Notes: a model not told the origin generated them from the sequence alone. Numbered from the stretch's first letter, positions 19,903 through 30,165 are shown. The stretch: DNA of 62,162 nucleotides from an uncultured Bacteroidales bacterium (GCA_944325765.1 CALVBH010000019.1:1-62162); one strand, 5' to 3'. Made by a program: numbers and translations.

Positions 19903-20631
19903 TCAGTTCAGGACCGCGCATCCGAAATACTCGTCGAAAATACTTTTGGCCCTTTCGAGCTGTTCCCCGGTATTCAGAGGCACGTCTTTCAGACTGTATT
20001 CCATTCCGAGAGACTCGTATTTGGATATGCCGAGCGTATGGTACGGGAGGATTTCCACTCTCCGAATCATCCGGTATCCCGAAAAATGGCGGCACAATGC
20101 TCTGATGTCTTCTTCGGCATCGCTGATGCCGGGCACCAGGACATATCTGAGCCAGAACGGTCTTCCGTGCTCCTCGAGCCATCGGGCAGTTTCCAGGGTC
20201 TGCGTATTCGGGCGACCCGTCAGGACAATATGCTTCCGCGGATCGAATTGCTTCACATCCAGGAGGACGAGGTCTGCCAGGCCGAAAAGTTCCTCGACAT
20301 GGCTGTTCCAGATGCCTCCATTGGTGTCGATGCAGACGTTGATGCCGTTTTCCTGCAGTTCCTTCACCAATGGCACGAGGGCTTCCGCCTGCGCCGTCGG
20401 CTCTCCTCCTGAAAACGTCACCCCGCCCTTTTTCCCGAAAAAGGGTTTCTGGTTCAATGCCATTTTCAGTATTTCCCCGGAAGAAGTCTCTGTCCCGCCT
20501 TCAAAAGTCATTGTATCGGGATTGGCACAATACAGACACTTGAAAGGACAGCCCTGCAGAAAAACGACGAGCCGGAGACCCGGCCCATCGTAAGTTCCCA
20601 TACTTTCGTATGAATGTACTTTCAGTTTCAT
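19903..20631 (-). CDS. pflA: Pyruvate formate-lyase activating enzyme
   Basis: This radical-SAM enzyme installs the glycyl radical on PflB. The 242-residue protein has the cluster motif C28-x3-C32-x2-C35 (GCPFKCLYC), then TFSGGEPTAQ and CIDTNGG. The ATG at 20631 is preferred to a TTG two codons earlier. It follows pflB by 28 bases in the same direction and is likely transcribed from the pflB promoter. Confidence 0.95.
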   Translation of the reverse strand: MKLKVHSYESMGTYDGPGLRLVVFLQGCPFKCLYCANPDTMTFEGGTETSSGEILKMALNQKPFFGKKGGVTFSGGEPTAQAEALVPLVKELQENGINVCIDTNGGIWNSHVEELFGLADLVLLDVKQFDPRKHIVLTGRPNTQTLETARWLEEHGRPFWLRYVLVPGISDAEEDIRALCRHFSGYRMIRRVEILPYHTLGISKYESLGMEYSLKDVPLNTGEQLERAKSIFDEYFGCAVLN

Positions 20632-20659
20632 GTGCAATTACTGAATTTCAAGCAAGCGT

Positions 20660-22888
20660 TTACATGCTCTGGTGGAAAGTACGTGCTATGACTTCCAGCT
20701 GGTGCTCACGGCTGAGCTTGACGAAATTCACGGCATATCCCGAAACTCTGATGGTCAACTGAGGATACTTTTCCGGATGTTCCATCGCATCTTCCAGCAT
20801 TTCACGGTTCAGGACATTCACGTTCAGATGATGCGCACCCTTGGTGAAGTAGCCGTCCATCATAGTGACGAGATTGTCTACTTTCTCTTCGTCCGTAGGT
20901 CCCAGAGACTTAGGTACTATGGAGAATGTGTTGCTGATGCCGTCCATGGAATCGTGATAGTCGAGTTTGGAAACCGAACTGAGCGATGCTATGGCTCCGT
21001 GACAGTCCCTTCCGTGCATAGGATTCGCTCCAGGTGCGAATGCCACACCCTTAAGACGTCCGTCAGGGGTCGCGCCCGTCTTCTTTCCGTACATTACGTT
21101 CGAAGTAATGGTAAGGATGGAAAGCGTCGGTTCCGCATTCTTGTAAATAGGAAGCTTGCAGAGTTCTCCGTTGAAATAGTGGATGAGTTCTCTGGCTATG
21201 TTGTCCACCCTGTCATCGTCATTTCCGAAGCATGGGTACTCGCCTTCGATCTTGAATGAATCCGTAAGACCGTCTTCATTCCGGTGGGCGGTTACCTTCG
21301 CGAACTTTATGGCCGAGAGAGAGTCCGCCGCTATGGACATTCCGGCGACACCGTATGCGAGATTTATGGAAGGATTCGTATCTATGAACGCCATCTGGGA
21401 TCTCTCGTAGTCGTACTTGTCGTGCATGTAGTGGATAATGTTCATAGCCTCGTTGTACACGCGTGCGACTTCGTGAAGCACTTTCTTGTAATTTGCAAGC
21501 ACTTCATCATAGTTCAGGACATCGCTTTTCAGCGGTTCGATGCCTTCTACCATCAGTGTGCCGGTATTTTCGCAGCGGCCGCCGTTGATGGCCAGCAGCA
21601 GGGCCTTGGCGAGGTTCGCGCGGGCGCCGAAAAACTGTATGGCCTTTCCTACTGCCTGATATGACACGCAGCAGGCGATACCGTAGTCATCGCATTTGCG
21701 TACTTCGCGCATCAGGTTGTCATTTTCGTACTGTACCGAACTGGTATCGATGGATACCTTGGCGCAGAAATTCTTGAATCCTTCCGGCAGTTCAGGACTC
21801 CAGAGGACGGTCATGTTCGGCTCCGGTGCAGGACCGAGGTTGTAGAGAGTCTGCAGGAAGCGGAATGAAGTCTTGGTAACCTTGATTTTACCGTCGTTGA
21901 ACCGGCCTCCGATGGATTCGGTAATCCAGGTCGGGTCTCCGGCGAAAATATCGTTGTATGCCTGCATCCTGAGGTGGCGCACCATCCTGAGTTTCATCAC
22001 GAACTGGTCGATGAGTTCCTGTGCATGACTTTCATCCAGAATACCGTGCGTCAGATCGTACTCAATATAAATGTCGAGGAATGAAGATACGCTTCCGAGG
22101 GACATGGCAGCTCCGTCCTGTTCCTTGACAGCGGCGAGATATGCCATATATACCCACTGGACTGCCTCGTGTGCGTTATAGGCCGGCCTTCCGAGTTCGA
22201 GACCGTAATACTCTCCGAGAGTCTTTATTTCATTCAGGGCCTTGATCTGCTCCGCCACTTCCTCACGCAGCCTGATTCTGTCTTCGGTCATAGGTCCCGT
22301 GAGACCGCGCAGATCTTCCTTCTTGGCTTCGATGAGCCGGTCGGCTCCGTAAAGCGCCAGCCTGCGGTAGTCTCCTATGATACGGCCGCGGGAATAGTTG
22401 TCGGGAAGACCCGTAAGGAAACCCAACGACCTGAATTTCAGGATTTCTTCTGTATATACGTCGAATACTCCGTCGTTGTGGCTCTTGCGGTAGTGAGTGA
22501 AAATCTCCTTTACCTTCGGGTCGAGTTCCACACCGTTCTGGTTGCACGCTCTCTCCACTACTCTCCAGCCTCCGAAAGGTTTGATGGCCCTTTTCAGAAG
22601 TTCGTCCGTCTGAAGCCCTACAATCAGTTCATTTTCCCTGTCGATATAGCCTGCCTTGTGTGAAGTGATGGTAGAAATGGTTTTTGCATCGATTGATCTG
22701 ACACCGTTGTTCTGTCTTTCCTCTTCCATAGCTGCCAGGCATTTGTCCCAGAGCTTTCTGGTCCTGTCAGTCGGTCCGCACAGGAAGGAGGCGTCTCCCG
22801 TATATGGAGTAATGTTTCTGTAAACAAAGTCCGAGACGTCGATTTTGCTGCTCCAGATGCCGTCGATAAATTTTTCGTTCAATTCCAT
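20660..22888 (-). CDS. pflB: Formate C-acetyltransferase (pyruvate formate-lyase)
   Basis: PflB splits pyruvate and CoA into acetyl-CoA and formate during anaerobic fermentation. The 742-residue length is normal. The adjacent catalytic cysteines are C406-C407 (GIACCVSY) and the radical glycine is G717 in RVSGYAVNF. All core blocks are present, so the enzyme should be active. A clear promoter lies 62 bases upstream, and pflA follows. The pair supports an oxygen-sensitive, fermenting host. Confidence 0.97.
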   Translation of the reverse strand: MELNEKFIDGIWSSKIDVSDFVYRNITPYTGDASFLCGPTDRTRKLWDKCLAAMEEERQNNGVRSIDAKTISTITSHKAGYIDRENELIVGLQTDELLKRAIKPFGGWRVVERACNQNGVELDPKVKEIFTHYRKSHNDGVFDVYTEEILKFRSLGFLTGLPDNYSRGRIIGDYRRLALYGADRLIEAKKEDLRGLTGPMTEDRIRLREEVAEQIKALNEIKTLGEYYGLELGRPAYNAHEAVQWVYMAYLAAVKEQDGAAMSLGSVSSFLDIYIEYDLTHGILDESHAQELIDQFVMKLRMVRHLRMQAYNDIFAGDPTWITESIGGRFNDGKIKVTKTSFRFLQTLYNLGPAPEPNMTVLWSPELPEGFKNFCAKVSIDTSSVQYENDNLMREVRKCDDYGIACCVSYQAVGKAIQFFGARANLAKALLLAINGGRCENTGTLMVEGIEPLKSDVLNYDEVLANYKKVLHEVARVYNEAMNIIHYMHDKYDYERSQMAFIDTNPSINLAYGVAGMSIAADSLSAIKFAKVTAHRNEDGLTDSFKIEGEYPCFGNDDDRVDNIARELIHYFNGELCKLPIYKNAEPTLSILTITSNVMYGKKTGATPDGRLKGVAFAPGANPMHGRDCHGAIASLSSVSKLDYHDSMDGISNTFSIVPKSLGPTDEEKVDNLVTMMDGYFTKGAHHLNVNVLNREMLEDAMEHPEKYPQLTIRVSGYAVNFVKLSREHQLEVIARTFHQSM

Positions 22889-22949
22889 AAGAAATCCCGT
22901 TAATATCGGTAAATAATGTTAGAATAATATTTTCTCTCTTAAGCGGCGG

Positions 22950-22980
22950 CAAATATAGCGCTTATTTTTAGTTTTTCAAA
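22950..22980 (-). promoter_or_regulatory. Promoter of pflB-pflA
   Basis: On the minus strand TTTG, 19 bases, then TATATTTG is an exact match to the Bacteroidetes vegetative promoter. Transcription should start near 22943, leaving a leader of about 55 bases. Confidence 0.82.
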
Positions 22981-23082
22981 TTTGTTTATATCGATACCGT
23001 TTTTTGACAGGAACCTTGTCGAAATTTTTCATCGTATGGATTTTATAAAGTATTTTCGGGGTGAAATTCCAAAATTGAAAAA

Positions 23083-23408
23083 ATGAAAAGATTCAGAAAA
23101 ATCGTGGCGATAGAGCCTCTGGGACTTGTTCCGGAAGCGGATGCGGAACTGAAAACGTATGCGGACGAGGTAATATACTGTCATGACATTCCGGCGGACG
23201 ATGCCGAAATTATCGGGAGAATAGGAGATGCGGATGCGGTAATGCTCAGCTACACGTCCGGAATAACGGCCGGAGTAATAGAAGAGAGCATCTGCTTGAA
23301 AATCCTCACGTAAGATGTATGAAAGTCTCTTCAGGGAGGACTTCCCAGTCTTTTATAAGGATGAGCAGAAAGGTTCTGGACAATATCAGAAACTATCTTT
23401 CCGAATAA
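23083..23408 (+). pseudogene. Remnant of a D-isomer 2-hydroxyacid dehydrogenase
   Basis: The first 76 codons (to TAA at 23311-23313) resemble the N-terminal substrate domain of D-2-hydroxyacid dehydrogenases, with ADAVMLSYTSGITAGVIEE. The whole Rossmann domain is missing. A 29-codon frame at 23319-23408 ends with MSRKVLDNIRNYLSE, which looks like the C-terminal helix of the same family. This suggests a large internal deletion that joined the two ends, but the family match is from memory. It could instead be an unrelated small gene. Confidence 0.5.
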
Positions 23409-23444
23409 GCTCCACAGAACATCTGTTCCGAAAGCCCGGAAACA

Positions 23445-23495
23445 CGAGGGTGGCTCAGAAGAAGCCTTGAAATTCCTCCCGATGAGTCACCCTCG
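23445..23495. repeat. Imperfect inverted repeat
   Basis: CGAGGGTGGCTCA (23445-23457) is repeated inverted as TGAGTCACCCTCG (23483-23495) with one mismatch and a 25-base loop. It lies between the dehydrogenase remnant and the end of ssb. There is no T-run, so it is not a simple terminator. Confidence 0.5.
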
Positions 23496-23563
23496 AGCAT
23501 TATTTTGCCGAAGCCGGACTTCATGCCGGGCCTACGCGCTCCATCCTTTCCTAATCAGTGTCC

Positions 23564-23908
23564 TCAGAGGCCGCATTGCATAGGGTTCGGATCCTCAAAA
23601 GCGATTTTGCTGGCAATGACTTCGTAAATCTGCTTTTCCGTGCCGTCGCTTCCGGTGAATTTGGATGAACGCAGTCTCCCGCACACGTAAAGAGGCTGTC
23701 CCTTTTCTATTTTGGTCAGGTCTGGCATCCCTCTCCCGTTCCATGCCACGACATTATGCCAGGTGGTTTCTATGACGGCATCGCCTTCCTTTCCCTTGTA
23801 AATAAAATTGGTAGCCAGTGAAAAACGGGCCACCTGGTTTTCCCCGACTGTCGAAAGCCGGACGTTTCCCACATTCCCCTTCAGTTCGATTCTGTTCAAC
23901 TGTTCCAT
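23564..23908 (-). CDS. ssb: Single-stranded DNA-binding protein
   Basis: This small (114-residue) OB-fold protein begins MEQLNRIELKGNVGNVRL and continues with TTWHNVVAW, IEKGQPLYVCGRL and YEVIASKIAF, the standard SSB core. It lacks the long acidic C-terminal tail that binds partner proteins in the main replicative SSB, so it may be a specialised paralog. The ATG at 23908 is used; in-frame ATGs up to 23941 would add up to 11 residues. Confidence 0.85.
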   Translation of the reverse strand: MEQLNRIELKGNVGNVRLSTVGENQVARFSLATNFIYKGKEGDAVIETTWHNVVAWNGRGMPDLTKIEKGQPLYVCGRLRSSKFTGSDGTEKQIYEVIASKIAFEDPNPMQCGL

Positions 23909-24193
23909 AAGTCTTTTGTTTAGAAAATTCATTGTGGTCAAACAGTGCGCACGTGTTGCAGACCGGAAGCGAAGTAACGTAATAAAAACCGAAAGAAAAA
24001 TACTGTAAAAGAAGATTTCGTTTTTCTGAAAGTTTTTTCTTTTTCCGTATGAAATCCGTTCCGGGCCGGAAAACTTCAGGAAAAGGAAAAACTTAAATAA
24101 AAAGAAAAATATCTTACCGGAAGATAAAAAAACGGCATACTGTTTTTGGAATTTCAGGACCTAACTGCAAACTTTGGGAAAAACCTGAAAACA

Positions 24194-24571
24194 ATGTACA
24201 AGGAAAAGACTGTTCAGACCAATGTCTGCATAGAATGCGGGGACAGAATCTCATACGGAAGATCGGACAAGAAATTCTGCTGCGAGTCCTGCAAGAACAG
24301 ATACCATAACAGACAGACCCAGACCAGCCGCCAATACAGGCAGAAGGTCAAGTCATCGCTGGAAAGGAACTATTATATTCTGGATTCCCTTCGGCGTACG
24401 TCGCTGCGGAACATACCAGTCGCCGATATGAAAAGCATGGGCTTCAGATTCGAATATTTCACTTCATACGTGAAGAAACAGTCTAAAGAGACTTTCCTGT
24501 GCTATGATATGAAATATTGTATTTCGGGAGGCGTCGTCACATCCATATCGAAGGTTAATGCCGAAATTTGA
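24194..24571 (+). CDS. Small zinc-ribbon protein of unknown function
   Basis: This 125-residue protein has cysteines spaced as a zinc ribbon: C12 and C15 (CIEC), then CC at 29-30 and C33 in KKFCCESCKNRYHNRQ, followed by a basic stretch. A small alpha/beta tail ends in YDMKYCISGGVVTSIS. The fold suggests nucleic-acid binding, but no function is known to me. The ATG at 24194 is chosen over a TTG at 24146. It lies between ssb and an M3 peptidase. Confidence 0.7.
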   Translation: MYKEKTVQTNVCIECGDRISYGRSDKKFCCESCKNRYHNRQTQTSRQYRQKVKSSLERNYYILDSLRRTSLRNIPVADMKSMGFRFEYFTSYVKKQSKETFLCYDMKYCISGGVVTSISKVNAEI

Positions 24572-24633
24572 GGCGGTTCTTCCCGAAATTTTTATATCTT
24601 CGCATCTTCGTTGAATCAATAAATTATCTGAAA

Positions 24634-26730
24634 ATGAAATTTTCTTCAATAATTGCAGCGGCAGCGCTGGTCTTACTTACATCTTGCAATATGGAAAACC
24701 CTTTATTGACGGAGTCGAAAAATCCGTATGGAGCGCCTCAGTTCGACAAAATAAGGAACGAGCATTACATACCTGCCTTCAGACAAGGCATCGAAGAAGC
24801 CAAGGCGGAAATAGATTCCATAACGGCAAATCCTGCAGAGCCGGACTTTGCCAATACCATAGAAGCCCTGGAATACAGCGGACGCACGCTGCAGCGTGTG
24901 GCCGGCATTTTCTATAATCTGATGGAGGCCGATACGGACGATGAAATGCAGGCCATCGCCGAGGAAATCGCCCCTATGATGACAGAATATTCTATGTACG
25001 TATCCCTGAACAAGCCGCTGTTCGAAAGGGTCAAGGCTGTTTACATGAAAAAAGACTCGCTTGACCTTGCCCAGGATCAGAAGACCCTTCTGGAAGACAC
25101 CTACAGGTCTTTCGTCCGGAACGGAGCGAATCTGCCGGATTCCGACAGGGAGGCTTACACGAAATATTCGGAGGAGCTGTCCCTGGCGACTCTCGCGTTC
25201 GGCAAGAATGTCCTGGCCGCCACGAATGCATATACCTTGAATATTACCGACAGCACCGATCTGGAAGGGCTTCCCGGCTATGTGGTGGATATGGCTGCGA
25301 TGACTGCCCGTGAAAAAGGGCTTGAAGGCTGGGCCATAACCCTGGATTACCCGAGTTTCGGTCCTTTTATGAAATTCTCTTCAAACAGGGAATTGAGAAA
25401 AGAGGTTTACATGGCATATATGACCAGAGCGGTCGGAGGAGAGTTCGACAACACGGAAACTGTCAGGAAAATCGTCGATCTGCGGATAAAGATAGCGCAG
25501 ATGCTCGGTTATGAGACATACGCCGACTACGCCCTGGAAGACAAGATGGCGAAAAATCCGGAGACCGTAAATTCGTTCCTGAACGAACTTCTGGAACCGT
25601 CACTCCCGTATGCAAAGGAGGAAATCGCCGATATCTTCGACTATGCAAAGGAAAACTGCTTTACCGGAGACCGGCTTGAATCCTGGGTCTTCTCTTACTG
25701 GTCCGAGAAATACAGAGAGGCCAAATATGCTCTGAACGAAGAACTTCTGAAACCGTACTTCCGTCTGGAAAACTGCATAGACGCAGTCTTCGATCTGGCT
25801 AACAGACTTTACGGTCTGACATTTACGGAGATACATAACGTGCCCGTATACCACAAGGATGTAAAGGTGTATGATGTAAAGGATGAAAACGGCAGGCATA
25901 TGGCCCTGTTCTATGCGGATTTCTTCCCGAGGGCCAGCAAGAGAGGAGGTGCATGGATGACCGCATTCAGGGAGCAGTGCATTTACAATGGAGTGGAGGA
26001 AAGGCCGTTCATCAGCATCGTGACGAACTTTACCAAGCCGACTGAAAACGCTCCGTCGCTTCTTACCCACGGCGAATTCACGACATTGCTTCACGAATTC
26101 GGACATTCGCTTCACGGCATTCTCGCTGAAGGAAGATATTCTTCGGTCACAGGTACTTCAGTACCTCGGGATTTCGTGGAACTTCCGTCCCAGATTATGG
26201 AAAACTGGGCTTTCGAGCCTGAGTATCTCGACACTTTCGCCAAGGATTACAGGACAGGCGAAGTGATACCCGATTCTCTCATAACCAAGATAGCCGCATC
26301 CAAGAACTATCTGGCGGCATACTCCCAGGTAGGCCAGTTGAGATACGGAATCATGGATATGGCCTGGCATACTCTGAAGGAACTTCCGGCAGAAAGTACC
26401 GAGGAATTCGAAAAGAAAGTGACGGCTCCGGTGACGATAATGCCTCCTATCAAGGGTGCCGCATTCTCACCGTCATTCAGCCATATTTTCTCCGGGGGAT
26501 ATTCGGCCGGCTACTATTCATACAAGTGGTCCGAAGTTCTGGAAGCCGATGCATTCTCCCTGTTCCAGGAAAAAGGTATTTTCAACAGGGAAGTAGCCGC
26601 CTCGTTCCGTGACAATATCCTCTCCAAAGGCAGTACGGAAGATGTGGCTGTACTGTACAAGAGATTCAGAGGACACAATCCACAGCCGGAGGCCCTGCTG
26701 AAAAAGCTCGGTCTGGCTGACAGAAAGTAA
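24634..26730 (+). CDS. M3 family peptidase (Dcp-like), lipoprotein
   Basis: This is a 698-residue zinc metallopeptidase of the thimet oligopeptidase/Dcp family, which cuts oligopeptides. The zinc site is HEFGHSLHG at H487, E488 and H491, with flanking blocks LTHGEFTTLLHE and SHIFSGGYSAGYYSYKW. The N-terminus is a lipoprotein signal with lipobox LLTSCN, so it should sit in the envelope rather than the cytoplasm, unlike E. coli Dcp's usual description. The ATG at 24634 matches the start of the signal peptide. Confidence 0.93.
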   Translation: MKFSSIIAAAALVLLTSCNMENPLLTESKNPYGAPQFDKIRNEHYIPAFRQGIEEAKAEIDSITANPAEPDFANTIEALEYSGRTLQRVAGIFYNLMEADTDDEMQAIAEEIAPMMTEYSMYVSLNKPLFERVKAVYMKKDSLDLAQDQKTLLEDTYRSFVRNGANLPDSDREAYTKYSEELSLATLAFGKNVLAATNAYTLNITDSTDLEGLPGYVVDMAAMTAREKGLEGWAITLDYPSFGPFMKFSSNRELRKEVYMAYMTRAVGGEFDNTETVRKIVDLRIKIAQMLGYETYADYALEDKMAKNPETVNSFLNELLEPSLPYAKEEIADIFDYAKENCFTGDRLESWVFSYWSEKYREAKYALNEELLKPYFRLENCIDAVFDLANRLYGLTFTEIHNVPVYHKDVKVYDVKDENGRHMALFYADFFPRASKRGGAWMTAFREQCIYNGVEERPFISIVTNFTKPTENAPSLLTHGEFTTLLHEFGHSLHGILAEGRYSSVTGTSVPRDFVELPSQIMENWAFEPEYLDTFAKDYRTGEVIPDSLITKIAASKNYLAAYSQVGQLRYGIMDMAWHTLKELPAESTEEFEKKVTAPVTIMPPIKGAAFSPSFSHIFSGGYSAGYYSYKWSEVLEADAFSLFQEKGIFNREVAASFRDNILSKGSTEDVAVLYKRFRGHNPQPEALLKKLGLADRK

Positions 26731-26754
26731 AACAGTCCGGAAAATTCTGTAAAC

Positions 26755-27570
26755 ATGAACAGGAATATGATTCGGGTTCTGGCAGCGGCTGCCCTGATGG
26801 CAGCCGGCTGCTCCGGAACAGAAGTGGCAGGAGTATCCGAGACCGTCTTTATGGAGGTACCGGGAAGTTATTCGTCCATAGAGGTCAACGGGAAAATTAC
26901 AGTCAGCGTATCTCCGTCTTACGATGAAATCGAAATCACATCCGACGTGAATGTCCTGCCACATATTGAGATTTATCTCAGAGGCGGCGCTTTGGTTGTA
27001 GAGTACGCGGACGGGGAATATTTCTCCGGAAGTTACGAGACAGTGGTCAAAATCCCTGAAAACAGGGATGTGAATTCCGTGTCCCTGTCCAATTATGCCG
27101 TATTCAGCATGGCGGAACTGGACCGGGAATCATGGTTCGACTACGATACGTATTATTTTACGGCTGACACGAGGTCTGAATTCCATTTCACGGAATTTCT
27201 GGTGCCATCCGTGACCATGCAGCTGGAGAACAGTTCCGTCTTTTATGCAGGCAATGCTCGTATCGAGGATGCCGACTTGACTCTTCTGTCTTCGTCGGAA
27301 CTTATGATGGACGGACAGGTGCAGGAGTGCTATGCTACGATAAGCGACTACTCCGAACTTTATCCGGCGACCGACTCGTATACCGGACCGTTTTACCTGC
27401 AGATAAATGATTTCACCGGCAATATTTCCGGTTCGAGCGATGTGTGTTTCCACTCCGACGGACGTATTTCAGGTGCATTGTCCGGCAGGAGCGAACTCAT
27501 TTACTCGGGCAACGCAAATGTTTCTTCTCTGGTACCGTCGTCCGATTCTTCCATCAGTCAGATAATGTAG
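26755..27570 (+). CDS. GIN-domain (DUF2807) lipoprotein
   Basis: This 271-residue protein has a lipoprotein signal with acceptor C19 (LMAAGCSG), followed by a repetitive beta-helical body typical of the putative auto-transporter adhesin head GIN domain. Strand repeats such as SSVFYAGNARIEDADLTLLSSSEL are visible. The function is unknown; a surface or periplasmic role is inferred from the signal. It follows the M3 peptidase by 24 bases and may be co-transcribed. Confidence 0.8.
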   Translation: MNRNMIRVLAAAALMAAGCSGTEVAGVSETVFMEVPGSYSSIEVNGKITVSVSPSYDEIEITSDVNVLPHIEIYLRGGALVVEYADGEYFSGSYETVVKIPENRDVNSVSLSNYAVFSMAELDRESWFDYDTYYFTADTRSEFHFTEFLVPSVTMQLENSSVFYAGNARIEDADLTLLSSSELMMDGQVQECYATISDYSELYPATDSYTGPFYLQINDFTGNISGSSDVCFHSDGRISGALSGRSELIYSGNANVSSLVPSSDSSISQIM

Positions 27571-27589
27571 GATGTCCTCCCCCTCCCGT

Positions 27590-28873
27590 CTATGAGATTT
27601 TCGCATACGGGCCCTTGCCCGGGTCTCGGAAGCAGATGGCAAAGAGGACTGCAACGAGGAGGGCATAGCCTGCAAAGATGAACCAGGCCGTATTCCAGGA
27701 CGGCTCTGCCGCATCATAGACGAAATGGTTGACGACGGCCTGCGCGGAAAGCGTACCGACAGTCGCACCGACACCGTTGGTCATCAGCATGAAAAGGCCC
27801 TGGGCACTGGACTTGACTTCATCCGAAGAGCGCTGCTCCACATAGAGGGCTCCGGAAATATTGAAGAAGTCGAAAGCCACACCGTAGACTATCATCGACA
27901 GGATGAACATCCAGACTCCAGGCCCCGGATCGCCGAAGCCGAAAAGGCCGAAGCGGAAAACCCAGGCTATCATTGCCGTAAGCATCACCCTCTTTATACC
28001 CAGCCATTTCATTGCGACAGGAATCAGAAGGATTCCGAGAGTCTCGGACATCTGCGATATGGATATCAGGGCATTGGCATTCCTGGCACCCCACGTGTCC
28101 GCATATTCCGGAATTTCAGTGAAATGGGAAATGTACGGATTGGCAAAACCGTTGGTAATCTGAAGCGCGACTCCGAGAAGCATGGAGAAGATGAAGAAAG
28201 TGGCCATACCCCTGTCCTTGAAAAGGCGGAATGCCTTGGCTCCCAACGCTTCTGCAAGACTCTGCGAGCCTGAATTCCTGTTTACCGGGCACGCAGGCAG
28301 AGTGAAACTGTACAGGAAGACGGCCAGGCCGGTCACGCCTGAAACGAAGAACTGGTTATACGTGTGCTGGAACTGTATGCCGTCGGAGTCTTTCATAAAA
28401 TTCACGAAAAGCATGCTGCAGATAAAGCCTACGGTGCCGAATACCCTGATCGGAGGGAAATCCCTTACGGTGTCGAACCCGTTCTTGACCAGGACCTTGA
28501 AAGCCACTGAATTCGAAAGCGCGATGGTAGGCATGTAAAAGGCCACGCTTATGGAATACAGGGCGAAAAGCACCCCGAACTGCACTCCTGCACCTGCCGA
28601 CTGGCCGTAAAGGCCTGCCGCTGTCATAGCCGCGCCCGCTATAAGGTGGCAGATACCGAGAAGCCTCTGGGCCGGTATGTACTTGTCGGCGATTATTCCT
28701 ATGATGGCCGGCATGAAAATGGAAACTATGCCCTGCATGGCATAGAACAGACCTATTTTCCCGGCAAGTCCTACTGTTACGAGATAACTGCCCATGGATG
28801 TGAGGTATGCACCCCATACAGCCCATTGGAAGAAATTCATCAGGATAAGCCTGATACGTATAGCCTTGTCCAT
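27590..28873 (-). CDS. MFS transporter, nucleoside permease (NHS) type
   Basis: This 427-residue protein has about twelve hydrophobic helices. The opening RIRLILMNFFQWAVWGAYL and the block GIIADKYIPAQRLLGI are typical of the nucleoside:H+ symporter group (NupG/XapB). The transported nucleoside cannot be told from sequence. It converges on the GIN gene with a 19-base gap and diverges from tgt. Confidence 0.82.
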   Translation of the reverse strand: MDKAIRIRLILMNFFQWAVWGAYLTSMGSYLVTVGLAGKIGLFYAMQGIVSIFMPAIIGIIADKYIPAQRLLGICHLIAGAAMTAAGLYGQSAGAGVQFGVLFALYSISVAFYMPTIALSNSVAFKVLVKNGFDTVRDFPPIRVFGTVGFICSMLFVNFMKDSDGIQFQHTYNQFFVSGVTGLAVFLYSFTLPACPVNRNSGSQSLAEALGAKAFRLFKDRGMATFFIFSMLLGVALQITNGFANPYISHFTEIPEYADTWGARNANALISISQMSETLGILLIPVAMKWLGIKRVMLTAMIAWVFRFGLFGFGDPGPGVWMFILSMIVYGVAFDFFNISGALYVEQRSSDEVKSSAQGLFMLMTNGVGATVGTLSAQAVVNHFVYDAAEPSWNTAWFIFAGYALLVAVLFAICFRDPGKGPYAKIS

Positions 28874-28951
28874 CTTGTCAGTTTTACAGTGTTATTACGA
28901 ACTGCCGCCGCGAAGGCTCTGGAATCCGTTCTGCAGGCGGCGCTAATTTGA

Positions 28952-28988
28952 CAAAGATAGTAACATTCGGACAAAATTGCTATCTTTG
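28952..28988. promoter_or_regulatory. Divergent -7 elements for the MFS gene and tgt
   Basis: CAAAGATA (28952-28959, TATCTTTG on the minus strand) faces the MFS gene, and TATCTTTG (28981-28988) faces tgt. Both match TAnnTTTG exactly, but neither has a TTTG at 19 bases. Confidence 0.45.
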
Positions 28989-29010
28989 GAGTTTGAAAAT
29001 TCAGAAGAAG

Positions 29011-30141
29011 ATGAAATTTGTCAGGACAGCGTCAGATCCGGGTTCGGCCGCCAGATGCGGAATCATCACCACTGATCATGGGCAGATAGAAACGCCCATT
29101 TTCATGCCTGTGGGCACCGTCGGTTCCGTCAAAGGCATTTACCACAGGGATCTGAAAGAAGATATAAAGGCTGAAATAATACTCGGCAACACCTATCATC
29201 TGTATCTCCGTCCCGGCCTCGAGATCCTGAAAGCGGCCGGAGGACTGCACAAGTTCATCTCCTGGGACAGGCCCATACTGACCGACAGCGGAGGCTTCCA
29301 GGTATTTTCCCTTTCCCCCATCAGGAAGCTGACACCCGACGGATGCACGTTTTCCTCGCACATCGACGGCTCCAGGCATACCTTTACGCCCGAAAACAAT
29401 GTCGATACGCAGCGCATAATCGGCGGGGACATCATCATGGCCCTCGATGAATGCACTCCTGGCGACGCATCGTACGAATATGCCAGGAAATCCCTCGATC
29501 TCACGGAGTCATGGCTGAAAAGATGCATCAGGCATTTCGATGAGACGGAACCGCTGTACGGATATTCGCAGACATTTTTCCCGATAGTCCAGGGATGCGT
29601 ATATCCTGATCTGCGCAGAAGGGCCGCAGAATTCGCCGCCTCGTTCGACAGGGAAGGCTATGCCATAGGCGGGCTGTCTGTAGGAGAACCTACCGAGAAA
29701 ATGTACGAAATGCTCGAGACGGTCTGCCCGATTCTGCCGGACGACAGGCCGAGATACCTTATGGGAGTAGGTACTCCGGCGAACATCCTGGAAGGCATAG
29801 CCCGCGGAGTGGATATGTTCGACTGCGTGATGCCTACCAGAAACGGACGGAACGGCATGCTGTTTACCTGGAACGGCATTATGAACATGAGAAACCGGAA
29901 GTGGGCCGACGACTTCTCCCCCATCGATCCCGAAGGGACATCTTTCGTGGACAGGACTTACACCAAGGCATACCTGCGGCATCTTTTCGTTGCCGGGGAG
30001 ATTTTCGCCGGACAGATAGCGAGCGAGCATAATCTGGCATTCTACCTCGAACTCGTCCGGGAGGCAAGACGGCACATCAAGGCCGGAGATTTCAGCACCT
30101 GGAAGGAGGCCACGGTGCGAAGGATTATGACGAGACTTTAA
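29011..30141 (+). CDS. tgt: tRNA-guanine transglycosylase
   Basis: Tgt swaps G34 of tRNAs with GUN anticodons for a queuosine precursor. The 376-residue protein has the proton-acceptor Asp 92 in LTDSGGFQVFS and the nucleophile Asp in MFDCVMPTRNGRNG. The usual zinc motif CxCxxC before RxYxxAYLxHL is replaced here by G, S and D (EGTSFVDRTY), while the later histidine (SEHNL) is kept. I recall this substitution as common in Bacteroidetes but could not check. The ATG at 29011 fits the MKFVRTASDPG start. Confidence 0.94.
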   Translation: MKFVRTASDPGSAARCGIITTDHGQIETPIFMPVGTVGSVKGIYHRDLKEDIKAEIILGNTYHLYLRPGLEILKAAGGLHKFISWDRPILTDSGGFQVFSLSPIRKLTPDGCTFSSHIDGSRHTFTPENNVDTQRIIGGDIIMALDECTPGDASYEYARKSLDLTESWLKRCIRHFDETEPLYGYSQTFFPIVQGCVYPDLRRRAAEFAASFDREGYAIGGLSVGEPTEKMYEMLETVCPILPDDRPRYLMGVGTPANILEGIARGVDMFDCVMPTRNGRNGMLFTWNGIMNMRNRKWADDFSPIDPEGTSFVDRTYTKAYLRHLFVAGEIFAGQIASEHNLAFYLELVREARRHIKAGDFSTWKEATVRRIMTRL

Positions 30142-30165
30142 ATCACGCTTTCCAAACGACAGAAA

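Noticed and set aside
23909-24193. A gene in the AT-rich spacer between ssb and the zinc-ribbon gene
   Set aside because: No credible frame or RNA fold was seen; only weak short hairpins are present.
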